A DNA stretch of 64,000 nucleotides from JBCCFC01 sp965213595 (GCA_965213595.1 CBDBZO010000001.1:741510-805509), one strand, 5' to 3'; counted from the stretch's first letter, positions 35,416 through 48,041 are shown. Numbers and translations: made by a program. Notes: generated by a model not told the origin, from the letters alone.

Positions 35416-36312
35416 ATGGCAACTTTGCATCAGTTCGGTGGCGATTGGACAGAAGAGAAGTTAGAGCGACTGCGTAAGTACCTATCCGCTTACATGCAGA
35501 TTTTTACGAAGAATGTCTGGGCAGCACGGTATACGACTCATTATGTGGATGCATTTGCAGGGACTGGTAGCCGAGCGGAAAGACAAGAAAGGGACTCAAC
35601 GTCTACGCTGTCGTTGCTTGGCAAAGATGATGCAACCGATGTCGAGCGGTTCTATAGAGGAAGCGCGAGAATTGCTTTGGAGATAGAACCATCCTTCGAT
35701 AATTTTATCTTTGTCGAACAGAATCGACAACACGTGGACGAACTTGAGCAGCTTCGACACGAATACTCGCACAAAGCGGATAGAATCGTTGTTGAACACA
35801 ACGATGCCAACGCGTTTTTACAGACTTGGTGTCAGTCGATGGATTGGGATGCAAATCGGGCAGTTGTGTTCCTCGACCCATACGGAATGGCAGTGGATTG
35901 GACTACGTTAGAAGCAATTGCAGAGACCAAAGCAATCGATTTATGGATTCTTTTGCCAGTTGGTCAAGCCATCAATCGGCTTTTAACTCGCGATAGAATC
36001 CCTCCCGGTGCATGGGCGGACAAACTAATAAGGTTCTTTGGTACTGAAGATTGGAAAGACGCCTTCTACGCGCCAAGTGGACAAATTTCTCTGTTTCAAG
36101 AGGAGGAAGAGTTTGAGAAGAAGGCGAACTTTGAGAGCATAAGCAACTTTTTCGTTGCGCGTCTGGAAACAATTTTTGAGAAGGTTGCAGATAACTCGCT
36201 TGCCCTTCTCAATTCTCGTAACGTTCCTCTTTTCATACTTTACTTTGCCGCTTCAAACCCCAGAGGCGCACCGACTGCTGTTAACATTGCTGGCGATATT
36301 TTAGGTAAATAA
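35416..36312 (+). CDS. tcmP: Three-Cys-motif partner protein TcmP
   Basis: The 298-residue protein matches the TcmP family. After WTEEKLERLRKYLSAYMQIF comes YVDAFAGTGSR, which looks like a methyltransferase motif I. FIFVEQN follows, with an acidic residue after strand 2, and then VVFLDPYGMAVDW, like a DPPY-type motif IV. This suggests a SAM-dependent methyltransferase-like fold, though catalysis is unproven. The gene is clearly more A+T-rich than the chromosome-typical genes around it. It is followed after one base by the three-Cys gene. Family knowledge: TcmP is named for consistent pairing with Gp37/Gp68-type proteins in bacteria and phages. Confidence 0.85.
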   Translation: MATLHQFGGDWTEEKLERLRKYLSAYMQIFTKNVWAARYTTHYVDAFAGTGSRAERQERDSTSTLSLLGKDDATDVERFYRGSARIALEIEPSFDNFIFVEQNRQHVDELEQLRHEYSHKADRIVVEHNDANAFLQTWCQSMDWDANRAVVFLDPYGMAVDWTTLEAIAETKAIDLWILLPVGQAINRLLTRDRIPPGAWADKLIRFFGTEDWKDAFYAPSGQISLFQEEEEFEKKANFESISNFFVARLETIFEKVADNSLALLNSRNVPLFILYFAASNPRGAPTAVNIAGDILGK

Positions 36313-36313
36313 C

Positions 36314-37051
36314 ATGGCTACCAACTCGCACATCGAATGGACAGAAGTCACCTGGAACCCGGTGACGGGCTGCAACAAAGTTAGCCAGGGCTGTAAGTTC
36401 TGTTACGCGGAGCGCATGGCAAAGCGCCTTGAAGCAATGGGCATGGAGAGATACCGCAACGGATTTGAAGTAACGTTGCAAGAAGATTTAGTTGATGCGC
36501 CGCGGAAATGGGTGAAACCTCGCGTGGTTTTTGTCAACTCTATGAGCGATTTATTCCACGAAAAAGTACCGCTGGATTTCATTCAGCGCGTCTTTCATAC
36601 AATGCGTGAATGCCCTCAACATACGTTTCAAATTTTAACGAAGCGCAGCGAACGACTGTTGGAGTTGGCGAATGAGCTCCCGTGGAGTCGGAACATCTGG
36701 ATGGGGGTCAGTGTTGAAGACGAAAACGTGTTGCAGCGAATCGAGCACCTGCGACAAGTACCATCTTTCACACGCTTTCTTTCCTGCGAGCCTCTGATTG
36801 GCCCATTAGACGAATTGGATTTGTCTGCAATCCACTGGGTGATTGTGGGCGGTGAATCCGGCCCAGGTGCAAGGCCGATGAAACGCGAATGGGTCGATAC
36901 TATTTTGAGCCAGTGTCGAGAGCAAGATGTTGCCTTCTTTTTCAAACAGTGGGGCGGCGTCAGGAAAAAGAGCACCGGTAGAACGCTAAACGGTCGGACA
37001 TACGACGAGTATCCAAACCAAACACAAACTGTAGAGCTAAGTTTAATCTGA
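36314..37051 (+). CDS. Gp37/Gp68-type three-Cys-motif protein (DUF5131)
   Basis: The 245-residue protein starts HIEWTEVTWNPVTGCNKVSQGCKFCYAERMA, with cysteines spaced C-x6-C-x2-C near residues 19-29, resembling a radical-SAM iron-sulphur site. The conserved VVFVNSMSDLFHEKVP, FQILTKRSERL, NIWMGVSVEDE and VIVGGESGPGARPM segments place it confidently in the phage Gp37/Gp68 family. It is co-transcribed with TcmP (1-bp gap) and ends 10 bp before gyrA. Radical-SAM activity and any nucleic-acid target are inference. Confidence 0.9.
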   Translation: MATNSHIEWTEVTWNPVTGCNKVSQGCKFCYAERMAKRLEAMGMERYRNGFEVTLQEDLVDAPRKWVKPRVVFVNSMSDLFHEKVPLDFIQRVFHTMRECPQHTFQILTKRSERLLELANELPWSRNIWMGVSVEDENVLQRIEHLRQVPSFTRFLSCEPLIGPLDELDLSAIHWVIVGGESGPGARPMKREWVDTILSQCREQDVAFFFKQWGGVRKKSTGRTLNGRTYDEYPNQTQTVELSLI

Positions 37052-37061
37052 GACGTTACGC

Positions 37062-38834
<1,773 letters not shown>

Positions 38835-39159
38835 GCGGCTCTCAATTCACGAATTGCCGCAAAATGGAACCAATCGCCACTACGCCGACGTAACGCAGTT
38901 TAGCCGCCGCGACGAAGTCACCGCGGCCCTTGCCCTGCCGCGCCTCGACTCCGCAACGGCGCTGGGCTACTTGTTTTGCGTCACCGAACAGGGAGCCGTC
39001 AAGCGTGTGGCGCTGGCTGACTTTGCGAGCGCGCTGCCGAATGATCTTAGCGTGATGAATGTCGACGCCAGGGACAAGCTGCTGCGCAGGTGCTGCACAC
39101 GGACGGGCGAGCAGGAGATCATGCTGGTGACGGCGCGCGGGCAGGCGATTCGCTTTGCA

Positions 39160-40254
39160 GGAGGATAGCGTGCGCAGCATGGGGCTGGCCGCTGGCGGCG
39201 TGGGCGGCATGAAGGTCAAAAAGGCCGACCGCATTGTCTGCGCCATGGTGGTCGACCCGGACGAGCCAAACTGGGCCGCGAAATTTTGACGATGACGGCG
39301 CAGGGCTACGCCAAGCGCACCGATCATGTGCCGAATACAGCGTGCAGGGGCGCAACGGCAGCGGCATCACCACCCACAAGCCCAACACTCGCACCGGCGA
39401 CGTGGTCGACGCGCTGATCGTCTCGCCGCCGGAGGAGGACGCCGCGCCGCAGCTGGCGATTGTCGTGCCCAGCAAGGGCAAAGTCAAGCCCCTGAGCGTC
39501 GCCGACGTGCCGCAGATGGGGCGCAGCGTGATGGGCAAGCAGATTGTGGCGCTCGATTTGGGGGAGACGGTCGCCGCCGTGCAGCAGGTGACGGCGCGGC
39601 CACAGGTGTCGCCGCCCGCGCCGGTCAACGGTGCGGGGCCGGATGGGCGATCAAATGGGACGGGGCCAAAGGGGAATAAGGCGAGCAGCAGCGGGGCGTC
39701 GAGCAACGGGCGGGCGAAGAAGTCGGCGTCGAAGCGGCTCGGCCAAGTCGACGAAATCGACGGCCAAGCAATCGTCCGACCCGGCCTCTACCAAGTCGGC
39801 GCCCAAAAAGCCGGCCTCCCCTAAAACTTTGACCAAGTCTACGACGCGCGGCAGGCAAACCGCGAAGTCAACAACCGCCAAGAACACAGCCACCAAAGCT
39901 GCAACGACGAAGGCAGCGGCCAAGCCCAAGCAGCGCGCCGCAGCAAAGCCGAGTCGCGCCGGCACCAATCGCACAGCCAGGCGAAGCTCGGCGGAGAAAT
40001 CAACGGGGACGACCAAAGCGAGCACGGCTAAGCGCGCGTCGACTGCCGCGGCCGAATCCAACCCTACCAGCACCAACGGCGCGGCAACCACAGCGACGCC
40101 CAAGCATTCGACGGCTAAGCGTACCGGCGCATCGAGTGCAAAGAGCACGCCCAAACCCAAGCAGCCGACTGCGCGTACCAAGCCGCGCAAGGTGGCGGCG
40201 GTCGCCAGCGTGCCGCAGAGCCAGGTTAAGCGAGCGAAGGGGAAATCGAAGTAG
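39160..40254 (+). pseudogene. gyrA: gyrA C-terminal fragments 2-5 and basic tail
   Basis: After 39160 the GyrA order EDSVRSMGLAAGGVGGMKV, EILTMTAQGYAKRT, AEYSVQGRNGSGITTHKP and KPLSVADVPQMGRSVMGKQ is intact. It is spread over changing frames, with shifts near 39278, 39330 and 39735. The last part is a Lys/Ala/Thr/Ser-rich tail (STKSTAKQSSDPAST...KRAKGKSK) of about 170 residues, resembling histone-H1-like tails. Its stop at 40252-40254 abuts the stop of the convergent antitoxin gene. Five shifts within 1.1 kb are too many for chance polymorphism. Confidence 0.78.
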
Positions 40255-40581
40255 CTACGAAACCAGCGCGTCCAGCCCGTGTTTTTCGACGATGTTGAGC
40301 AACCGCAGCGCCGGGCCTCCCGGCTTTTTGACGCCGCGTTCCCAATCCGACACTAAATTTCTGGAGACGTTTAAGTAGAGCGCAAAAATGGGCTGCGAGA
40401 CATTTTCGCGCTCGCGCAACCCTTTAATTTCGTCTGGGGCCAGCACCGCCGCTGGCTCCAGGCAGGTTGCGTCAAAATCGCGCATGGTCTGCTTGTCAAT
40501 CGCGCCGATTTGGTGCAGCGCGTCCATCGTTTCGTGGATGGCGGCAAAAGCTTCTGATTTGTATCGCTGTGTTTTGTTCAT
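40255..40581 (-). CDS. XRE-family antitoxin (HigA/NadS-like)
   Basis: The 108-residue protein has a helix-turn-helix in its second half: VSQPIFALYLNVSRNLVSDWERGVKKPGGPALRLL, as in HigA/NadS antitoxins. The stretch before it (ETMDALHQIGAIDKQTMRDFD) is the N-terminal toxin-binding element. Start 40581 overlaps the toxin stop as ATGA. It should bind its own promoter and neutralise the toxin. Confidence 0.85.
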   Translation of the reverse strand: MNKTQRYKSEAFAAIHETMDALHQIGAIDKQTMRDFDATCLEPAAVLAPDEIKGLRERENVSQPIFALYLNVSRNLVSDWERGVKKPGGPALRLLNIVEKHGLDALVS

Positions 40582-41024
40582 GATGGAACCTCGGTTAACG
40601 CGTTGTTTGTAATTAACAGCTCTATTTGCTCATCCGATAAACTCAGCAGCTCGATGGCCGCACGTTTGAATGCCTTTATGAATGCCTTTAGCTCGTCCTT
40701 TGTGATGTTGTCTTGAGCGCTTTTGGCAAAGCCGTAAACGAAGAACGCTTTATCACCTTTCCGAAAGATAATAATCGTTCTGTAGCCACCGGACTTTCCC
40801 TGACCAGTTCGAGCAATCCGCTGCTTGATTACGTTGCCGCCAAGCGCAGCATCAACCGTTCCTTGTTCCGCCCTGCCAACTGCTTCCTGTAATGCTGCAT
40901 CGCTAATTCTTTCGCGTTTGGCATAGCGCCTAAACCAAGCGTTTTGAAAATTCGCATAAAGTTGTTGCCGCTGTGCAGGAGATAGTTTACCGCACAAAAT
41001 ATCACACTTAGTGTAAGAATACAA
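40578..41024 (-). CDS. RelE/HigB-type toxin
   Basis: The product shows the family block FQNAWFRRYAKRERISDAALQEAV, GGNVIKQRIARTGQGKSGGYRTIIIFRKGDKAFFVYGFAKSAQDNI and ends EIDELL-like LSLSDEQIELLI. Such toxins cleave ribosome-associated mRNA. The start is uncertain: TTG 41024 gives 148 residues, about 25 more than usual at the front. The ATGA overlap with the XRE gene supports a functional pair in which the toxin is translated first. Confidence 0.82.
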   Translation of the reverse strand: MYSYTKCDILCGKLSPAQRQQLYANFQNAWFRRYAKRERISDAALQEAVGRAEQGTVDAALGGNVIKQRIARTGQGKSGGYRTIIIFRKGDKAFFVYGFAKSAQDNITKDELKAFIKAFKRAAIELLSLSDEQIELLITNNALTEVPS

Positions 41025-41082
41025 CTCTTCTGACGGAGAGATTTTAGTTGACTTCCCAGAAGTCGAAGTGACGAGGGGCTTG

Positions 41083-41381
41083 ATGACTGAGGAAACTGTT
41101 CAAGAACGTTTGCGTGAGAATTTTCCGCATCTCGTCCAGGAGTACGGCGTGGAGCGGATCGGTCTGCTTGGCTCGTTCGCCAACGGCACGGCCAGCGACG
41201 ATAGCGAAATCGACGTTGTGGTCGAATTTCAACAGCCAATTGGCTTCCGCTTCATGGATTTGGTCGAGGAGTTGGAGCAACTGCTGGAGCGGAAGGTGGA
41301 TGTACCAAGCCCGACGGAATCAAGAGCATCCGCGTGGAGCGGATTCGGCGTAGCATTGTGGAAAGCGTTGTGTATGTCTAA
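41083..41381 (+). pseudogene. MNT-type nucleotidyltransferase, frameshifted near its end
   Basis: From ATG 41083 the protein carries GLLGSFANGTASDDSEIDVVVEF, the G-S-x-D-x-D minimal nucleotidyltransferase signature. After LLERKVDVPS (about 41308) the expected family ending PDGIKSIRVERIRRSIVESVVYV is found one base out of frame and stops at 41381, while the original frame ends in an unrelated tail at 41388. MNT proteins normally pair with a HEPN toxin gene; none follows, so the unit seems remnant or orphan. Confidence 0.75.
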
Positions 41382-41468
41382 CCGGTAGGACAAACACAAT
41401 TCTAACGAACCATTAGCGCTTTGCTAGTGCAATGGGGCGAAAATGGGGCAAAAGCCGTATGGGAAAAT

Positions 41469-41497
41469 TTGATTGAATGCCAACATTACGGTATGAT
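41469..41497 (+). promoter_or_regulatory. groESL promoter
   Basis: TTGATT (41469-41474) and TATGAT (41492-41497) are separated by 17 bp, so transcription would begin about nine bases before the CIRCE element. Confidence 0.75.
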
Positions 41498-41505
41498 AAG
41501 GCCAG

Positions 41506-41532
41506 TTAGCACTCTCGATGGTTGAGTGCTAA
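41506..41532. promoter_or_regulatory. CIRCE element (HrcA operator)
   Basis: TTAGCACTC-N9-GAGTGCTAA is a perfect match to the CIRCE consensus at the expected start of the groES transcript. The stem extends to 14 bp (GCCAGTTAGCACTC / GAGTGCTAACTGGC, 41501-41537) and is followed at once by six T residues, so the same hairpin has the form of an intrinsic terminator. HrcA repression in the absence of heat stress is established for CIRCE; the terminator-like role is inference. Confidence 0.95.
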
Positions 41533-41600
41533 CTGGCTTTTTTGCACAGCAAAACTTTACCGCAAAAATTTTTACTCAACCCAAATTTAGGAGGATTTTT

Positions 41601-41906
<306 letters not shown>

Positions 41907-41941
41907 GCAGTTAGCAGTACGTACTACTTGTTGCGTATTGC
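41907..41941. repeat. Heptad repeat between groES and groEL
   Basis: AAGCAGT-TAGCAGT-ACGTACT-ACTTGTT-GCGTATT-GCATAAA shows a 7-base period and shares TTGTTGCGTATTG with the repeat at 2452-2520. It lies inside the bicistronic message. Confidence 0.65.
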
Positions 41942-41994
41942 ATAAATCGAATCAAAACTCTCCCCCCAAAATTTTCTAAAGGAGAAGACAACAT

Positions 41995-43635
<1,641 letters not shown>

Positions 43636-43665
43636 GCCCGGTTGCTTGTAATCGAAAAAGTTTGT

Positions 43666-43700
43666 AAAATGGGGACGCCACTTGGCGTCTCCATTTTTGT
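43666..43700 (+). terminator. Rho-independent terminator after groEL
   Basis: ATGGGGACGCC and GGCGTCTCCAT form an 11-bp stem (with one G-T pair) with a four-base ACTT loop, followed by TTTTTGTTT. It lies 30 bp after the groEL stop. Confidence 0.85.
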
Positions 43701-43721
43701 TTCAGATGAGGAGGAGAAAAA

Positions 43722-44144
43722 ATGATTATCAAAAAATTAGCCGTAACTTTCATGGTTTTGGCAATTTTTACCATTTCTGTTATAGGTTGTTCTGGGTTCG
43801 GCTCCAACGAGATGTCCTACAGCACAATTGTAGTTCCGCCCAATATGGCGGAGGAGATGGAGCAGGATCTGATTGCCGCGATTGAGCCATATATGTCGCC
43901 CGATGTGATTGTCAAAGGAACGGTGGAGGTAGATGTTCTACGAGTTGATGAACCTTTCTCCACAGAACCTACCCCAAGAGAATCCATTCAAATCCATGAT
44001 CAGTTTACGCCTGAGACATTTGTGACATTCAAATATCCGACCGGCACAAAGTATGATGCAGAAATTCAACGGGCTTTAAACCATCACCCACCCAGAACAT
44101 TTGGGCGTGTGATTCGCTCGCTCTTCCACTCCATTACAAAATAA
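43722..44144 (+). CDS. Small hypothetical lipoprotein
   Basis: The 140-residue product starts with a lipoprotein signal (LAIFTISVIGCSG; lipobox VIGC). The mature part is acidic with no recognised motif (VVPPNMAEEMEQDLIAAIEPYM, FVTFKYPTGTKYDAEIQRAL). GATGAGGAGG precedes the ATG. The gene is A+T-richer than its surroundings. Its stop is two bases before the HD-protein start, so the two are probably cotranscribed. Confidence 0.7.
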   Translation: MIIKKLAVTFMVLAIFTISVIGCSGFGSNEMSYSTIVVPPNMAEEMEQDLIAAIEPYMSPDVIVKGTVEVDVLRVDEPFSTEPTPRESIQIHDQFTPETFVTFKYPTGTKYDAEIQRALNHHPPRTFGRVIRSLFHSITK

Positions 44145-44146
44145 CC

Positions 44147-44737
44147 ATGACACTCCCCACCCGCGACGAGGCCGTCGCTCTCCTGCACGACTGGGTCGAT
44201 TCCGAGAGCCTGCGGCGGCACATGCTGGCCGTGGAGGCGGCGATGCGTTCGTATGCGCAGCATTACGGCGAGGACGAAGAGCTGTGGGGCCTGACGGGCC
44301 TGCTGCACGACCTCGACTACGAGCGCCACCCCGATATGGACGACACCACCCACGGCCACCCGCGCACGGCGCTGCGCCTCTTCGAGGAGCGCAATTATCC
44401 GCAGCCGCTGATCCACGCGGTAGAGGCCCATGCCACCTTTCTGGGTGTCCCTGCCGAGAGCCTGCTCGACAAAACGCTGCTCGCCTGCGACGAAATCACC
44501 GGGCTGATCCTGGCCTGTGCTTACGTGCGGCCGGATCGCGACATCCGCAGCGTGAAGCTCAAGTCGGTAAAGAAGAAGTGGAAGGACAAAAGCTTCACCG
44601 CCGCCATCGATCGGCAGGAGGCAATGGAACATATTGAGGCGCTGGGCGAGCCCTTTGAGGAGCACGTGACGCGCGTGCTGGCGGCCATGCAGGGCGAGGC
44701 GGAAGCGTTGGGGGTGGCGGGGGAGGAGACGCAATAG
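44147..44737 (+). CDS. HD-domain phosphohydrolase-like protein
   Basis: The 196-residue protein carries an HD domain: first His in LRRHMLAVEAAM, the HD pair in GLTGLLHDLDYERHP, and later HAVEAHATF and CDEITGLI. HD proteins are metal-dependent phosphohydrolases acting on nucleotides; this type is often annotated as a predicted hydrolase with no known substrate. The stop codon lies within a repeat arm shared with the convergent gene. Confidence 0.85.
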   Translation: MTLPTRDEAVALLHDWVDSESLRRHMLAVEAAMRSYAQHYGEDEELWGLTGLLHDLDYERHPDMDDTTHGHPRTALRLFEERNYPQPLIHAVEAHATFLGVPAESLLDKTLLACDEITGLILACAYVRPDRDIRSVKLKSVKKKWKDKSFTAAIDRQEAMEHIEALGEPFEEHVTRVLAAMQGEAEALGVAGEETQ

Positions 44738-44823
44738 TCAATGGTCAACGGTAGATTGTCAATTGTCAATGGAGACTTCGCCGCATACGATGCGACTTTA
44801 TTGACCATTCACCGTTGACTATT
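44733..44823. terminator. Heptad-repeat inverted arms between convergent genes
   Basis: AATAGTCAATGGTCAACGG (from 44733) pairs, with three mismatches, with TTGACCATTCACCGTTGACT through 44823. Both arms include or touch the stop codons of the two convergent genes. The interior is built of 7-base words TCAATGG/TCAACGG/TCAATTG. It would act as a bidirectional stem-loop; the terminator function is inferred from its position. Confidence 0.6.
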
Positions 44824-45625
44824 AAAAGTCCATCCACCAATCCTTGCGCGAGCGCGGGTCCATAAACATGCCGGTGTCGCGGATGGCGATGAGGACTTCG
44901 TCGCTGGCTGCGCTGCCGAGGCGCTCGCCGTTGCGCAAGGCTGGCAATTCCGCGCGACCGGCGGCGTCAAGCTGGCGATAGCGCTGGAGCAGCGCCCCAT
45001 CGATGCGGATATCTTCCAGGTGTATCAAGTAGCCCACCGCCGCCGAATCCTCGCGCGTGTAGGCCAGCGTGAGGCGCGTTGGCTCGGCATAGAGAACGAG
45101 CGCAACGTAGCCGCCGCTGTAGATTTGCGGCCCGCGACGCGGCGGGTAGAGCGGCTCGCCCGCCGTTGCCGCCAGCCCGACCAGCGTCACCGGCGGCTCC
45201 TCTAGCTCCATCCCACGACAGCCACTTTCTCCACAATTCCAATCCCAATCATAAACGCGATACGCGCTGGCAAACTTTGGTGTACGTTCGTGCCCAAAGA
45301 GGGCGGCGAGCTGTGGTGCGTCGGGGTCCGTCGGCCCGCCCACATCGATCAGGGTGAGCGCGGCAGTGGCGGGCAAATAGCCCCGCAGAGCGAAGTTAAT
45401 GTCGCCGTGCTCGGCGGCGGGGCGCGCCGTGGAGGGGGCGATGACGGGAACGCTGGTAAAGGGATTCGGCCCTTGATTTGTAACCAGCGGCAGAAAAAGT
45501 TTGGGCGCATCGGGAGGGAGCGTGCCGTTGGGCAGGGTGTCCGTTTGGGCGCGGGCGGGCGTATACGTTTGCGCAAGCAGCAGAAAACACAGCGCCGCCA
45601 GCAGCGAGCATAGAAGTCGATTCAT
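44822..45625 (-). CDS. Secreted hypothetical protein
   Basis: The 267-residue product has a signal peptide (LLCSLLAALCFLLLAQTYTPARAQ), a Pro/Thr linker with KLFLPLVTNQG, and a beta-rich body. It ends in RDTGMFMDPRSRKDWWMDF. The LFLPLV segment after the signal is a recurring feature of secreted proteins in this type of genome. It has two close cysteines (NCGESGC). Function unknown. Confidence 0.7.
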   Translation of the reverse strand: MNRLLCSLLAALCFLLLAQTYTPARAQTDTLPNGTLPPDAPKLFLPLVTNQGPNPFTSVPVIAPSTARPAAEHGDINFALRGYLPATAALTLIDVGGPTDPDAPQLAALFGHERTPKFASAYRVYDWDWNCGESGCRGMELEEPPVTLVGLAATAGEPLYPPRRGPQIYSGGYVALVLYAEPTRLTLAYTREDSAAVGYLIHLEDIRIDGALLQRYRQLDAAGRAELPALRNGERLGSAASDEVLIAIRDTGMFMDPRSRKDWWMDF

Positions 45626-45676
45626 TTAAGTCTGTTGGTAGAAGATTTATCAGCGGAATTTTGAAGATGCCAAAGT

Positions 45677-46765
45677 CTATTGGCTAGACGTTGACGACGG
45701 GAAATTGGTTACGGCCCGCAAGCTCCCCACCTCGAACACCGCCACGAGCAGCCCCACTGCGCCCAGCAGCACGTCGCGCACGCGGATCAGCAGGCTGAGG
45801 CTGATGCCAGCGGCGGGCGGCAGGCCCAGCGTGATCATCGCCCATACGAGCGTGGCCTCCAGCGAGCCGATGGCGGCGGGCATGGGCAGCAGATAGGCTG
45901 CCCGCATCATGATCAGCGCCAGCACGGCCTCGCCCGGCGAAAGCTCGAAGCCCAGCAGCCACGTAGAAAACCAGAATTCGCCGATCATCAGCGCCCAGCC
46001 CGCCAGCGAGACGGCCACGGCCCCGGCCACGGCGCTGGGTCGCTCGTGGGCCACGGCCAGCGCCTGCCGCTCGACGCGCTCGACGCCATTTCGCCACAGG
46101 CGCACACGTGCGTTGTTCCAGCGCGCGGGCAAGCGGTCGGCGAGCTGGGCCAGCAGCGCGGAAAGGGCGAGCCGCCCCCGGCTCAAGCGCCAAAGAATGA
46201 TCAGCAGCCCGGCGAAGAGCGTCGCGTACAGCCCCACCTGAATCAATGCCCCAGCAGACGTTTGCCCGCCCCACGCTCCGCTTGCCTGTCGCTGCAGCAG
46301 GAAGATTGCACCAATTAGAAGCAGCGCAAAGTTGGTGGAGAATTCCAGCAGCTTGTCCAGCGTGATCGAGGCCGTGGCGGTGGCGAGCGGAACGGGGGGA
46401 TGGGCGGCCTGTTTGCGGGCAAGCAGATAAATTTGCAGCGGCTCGCCGCCGATCTGCGGGCCGGGGGTAAAGTAGCTGACGGCAAAGCCGGCCAGCCGAT
46501 AGCTCAGCAGCCGCAGCTGGGAAATCCGCACGCCCTGCGCGCGCAGAAAGAGCCACCAGCGCAGCATCAGCGTCCACAGCACCAGCGCGTTGAGCGCGAT
46601 CAGTGCGGCCACGGCCCGCCACGAGAGCCGCCGCAGCAGCGCCCACGCTTCACCCCACGCCCCGCTCGCGTCCATTGCCCGCAGCGTCCACCAGAGCAGC
46701 GCCACGGCGCCCGCTACCAGCCCAAATTGGAGCAGAAGGTGGCGGAGGCGGGGGGTGAGGGTCAT
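45677..46765 (-). CDS. Flippase-like / lysylphosphatidylglycerol synthase transmembrane family protein
   Basis: The 362-residue integral membrane protein has the UPF0104 pattern: YRLAGFAVSYFTPGPQIGGEPLQIYLL near residue 100 and LLPMPAAIGSLEATLVWAMITLGL near residue 300, with about eight helices. Relatives are the membrane halves of MprF or AglD-like proteins that move lipid intermediates. A paralogue is at 58165-59247. It lies beside a CDP-alcohol phosphatidyltransferase gene, consistent with membrane-lipid work. Confidence 0.85.
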   Translation of the reverse strand: MTLTPRLRHLLLQFGLVAGAVALLWWTLRAMDASGAWGEAWALLRRLSWRAVAALIALNALVLWTLMLRWWLFLRAQGVRISQLRLLSYRLAGFAVSYFTPGPQIGGEPLQIYLLARKQAAHPPVPLATATASITLDKLLEFSTNFALLLIGAIFLLQRQASGAWGGQTSAGALIQVGLYATLFAGLLIILWRLSRGRLALSALLAQLADRLPARWNNARVRLWRNGVERVERQALAVAHERPSAVAGAVAVSLAGWALMIGEFWFSTWLLGFELSPGEAVLALIMMRAAYLLPMPAAIGSLEATLVWAMITLGLPPAAGISLSLLIRVRDVLLGAVGLLVAVFEVGSLRAVTNFPSSTSSQ

Positions 46766-46819
46766 GGGTGGGTTGAGGGGTCTCGTGGCAGCAGTGAGCT
46801 TTTTTCAAAAGCTCGGCTT

Positions 46820-47983
46820 TTACGTTGCGAGGTTTCTACGTGTGTGCAGCCGCAGCGCGCCGCCGCCCAGGTGCAGCACCCAGAGGGCACAGACGAGCAG
46901 GATAGCATTGGCGGGCGTTAAACCGTAATTGAGGGCGTGCAGCAGCGCAAACGCGAGTACGGGGAAGGCCGCCGCCCTGGCCTGCCAGCCGAGCAGAAAG
47001 GAAAGGCCGCTGATCGGCAACGTCGCTGCGAGCAGGGCAAAGAGCCACGCGACGGCTGGCTCGCTCTGTGCGGATGCCCCGCGCCAAAGGGCGAAGGGCG
47101 AAGGCTGGGTCGCCAGCAGCCAAATCACCAAAGCGCTGCCCACCACGCGCGCGACGAGCGGCAGGGCGCGCCAACAGGTGGCGTGCAGCCAGCGGTTGGC
47201 GCGTTCGTAGTGCGGCGAATTCACCTCGAGCTGACCGCTCACCACGAGCCAGTCGCGGGCGAAGCTGAAGGCGAGCGGCAGGGCAAAGACCCAGGCGGCC
47301 ACGACGGTGACGGGTGCGCCGGGGGCGGGCCAGAGGGCGACGCTGAGAAAGCCCATTTGGTAGCCGGCGATCAGGCGGCGCAGGTCGCTGGGCGGCAGGT
47401 CGTAGACCGGCAAATTTTGACGGCGTCGCCAGCGCAGGCCGAGCAGGAAGAGCGGGCGGGCAAAGCCGAGCGGCAGGTAGAAGAGCGGCAGGTGGCCGTA
47501 GCCGATGGCGAGCAGCACGGCGACGGCAAAGCTCAGCGTGTCGAACTCCATGTCCAGAATTTCGCCGAGGATGGTGGTGTGGTTGGTGCGGCGAGCGACG
47601 TAACCATCGAGAAAATCCAGGAGGATGGCAACGGTGTAGAGGGCAGCGGGCGCCCAGCGCCAGGGGCCAGCGGGCAGCGGCAGGAAGAGAAAGCCCGCCA
47701 GCAGACCCGTCGCGCCGCCGCGCGCCAGCGTGAGCGCGTTGCCGTAGCCGAGGCCGCTTAGGAGCTGGCCGTCGCGCCGTCGACGGTTGAGCGGCAGGTA
47801 GCGCCAAAATATTCCCAGCTCCAGCATCAACGTACCGACGACGACCGCGGCCCAGCGCGTGGCGTAGCGCGGCCACGCCTGCCGCAACAGCAGGTAAGCG
47901 GCGAGCAGGGCGAGCAGGTAGCAGGTGGCCGTCAGCAGCCAGCGCTGGCGCAGGGGGGTAAGCGGCGGTTGGTTGGTGGACAA
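46820..47983 (-). CDS. CDP-alcohol phosphatidyltransferase-family membrane protein
   Basis: The hydrophobic protein carries the family signature D-G-x2-A-R-x8-G-x3-D-x3-D in LDGYVARRTNHTTILGEILDMEFD, the metal and CDP-alcohol site. It is longer than usual (about 387 residues), with extra C-terminal helices. The start is uncertain: TTG 47983 (MSTNQPPLTPLRQ) is taken, because longer frames run into the hairpin repeat at 48042-48104. It likely makes a phospholipid or inositol-phosphate lipid head group. Confidence 0.8.
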   Translation of the reverse strand: MSTNQPPLTPLRQRWLLTATCYLLALLAAYLLLRQAWPRYATRWAAVVVGTLMLELGIFWRYLPLNRRRRDGQLLSGLGYGNALTLARGGATGLLAGFLFLPLPAGPWRWAPAALYTVAILLDFLDGYVARRTNHTTILGEILDMEFDTLSFAVAVLLAIGYGHLPLFYLPLGFARPLFLLGLRWRRRQNLPVYDLPPSDLRRLIAGYQMGFLSVALWPAPGAPVTVVAAWVFALPLAFSFARDWLVVSGQLEVNSPHYERANRWLHATCWRALPLVARVVGSALVIWLLATQPSPFALWRGASAQSEPAVAWLFALLAATLPISGLSFLLGWQARAAAFPVLAFALLHALNYGLTPANAILLVCALWVLHLGGGALRLHTRRNLAT

Positions 47984-48041
47984 AACAGGTGGAATGGGTC
48001 GGCGAATAGAGAAACAATGTTCTGAAATTTTGAAGATAATC

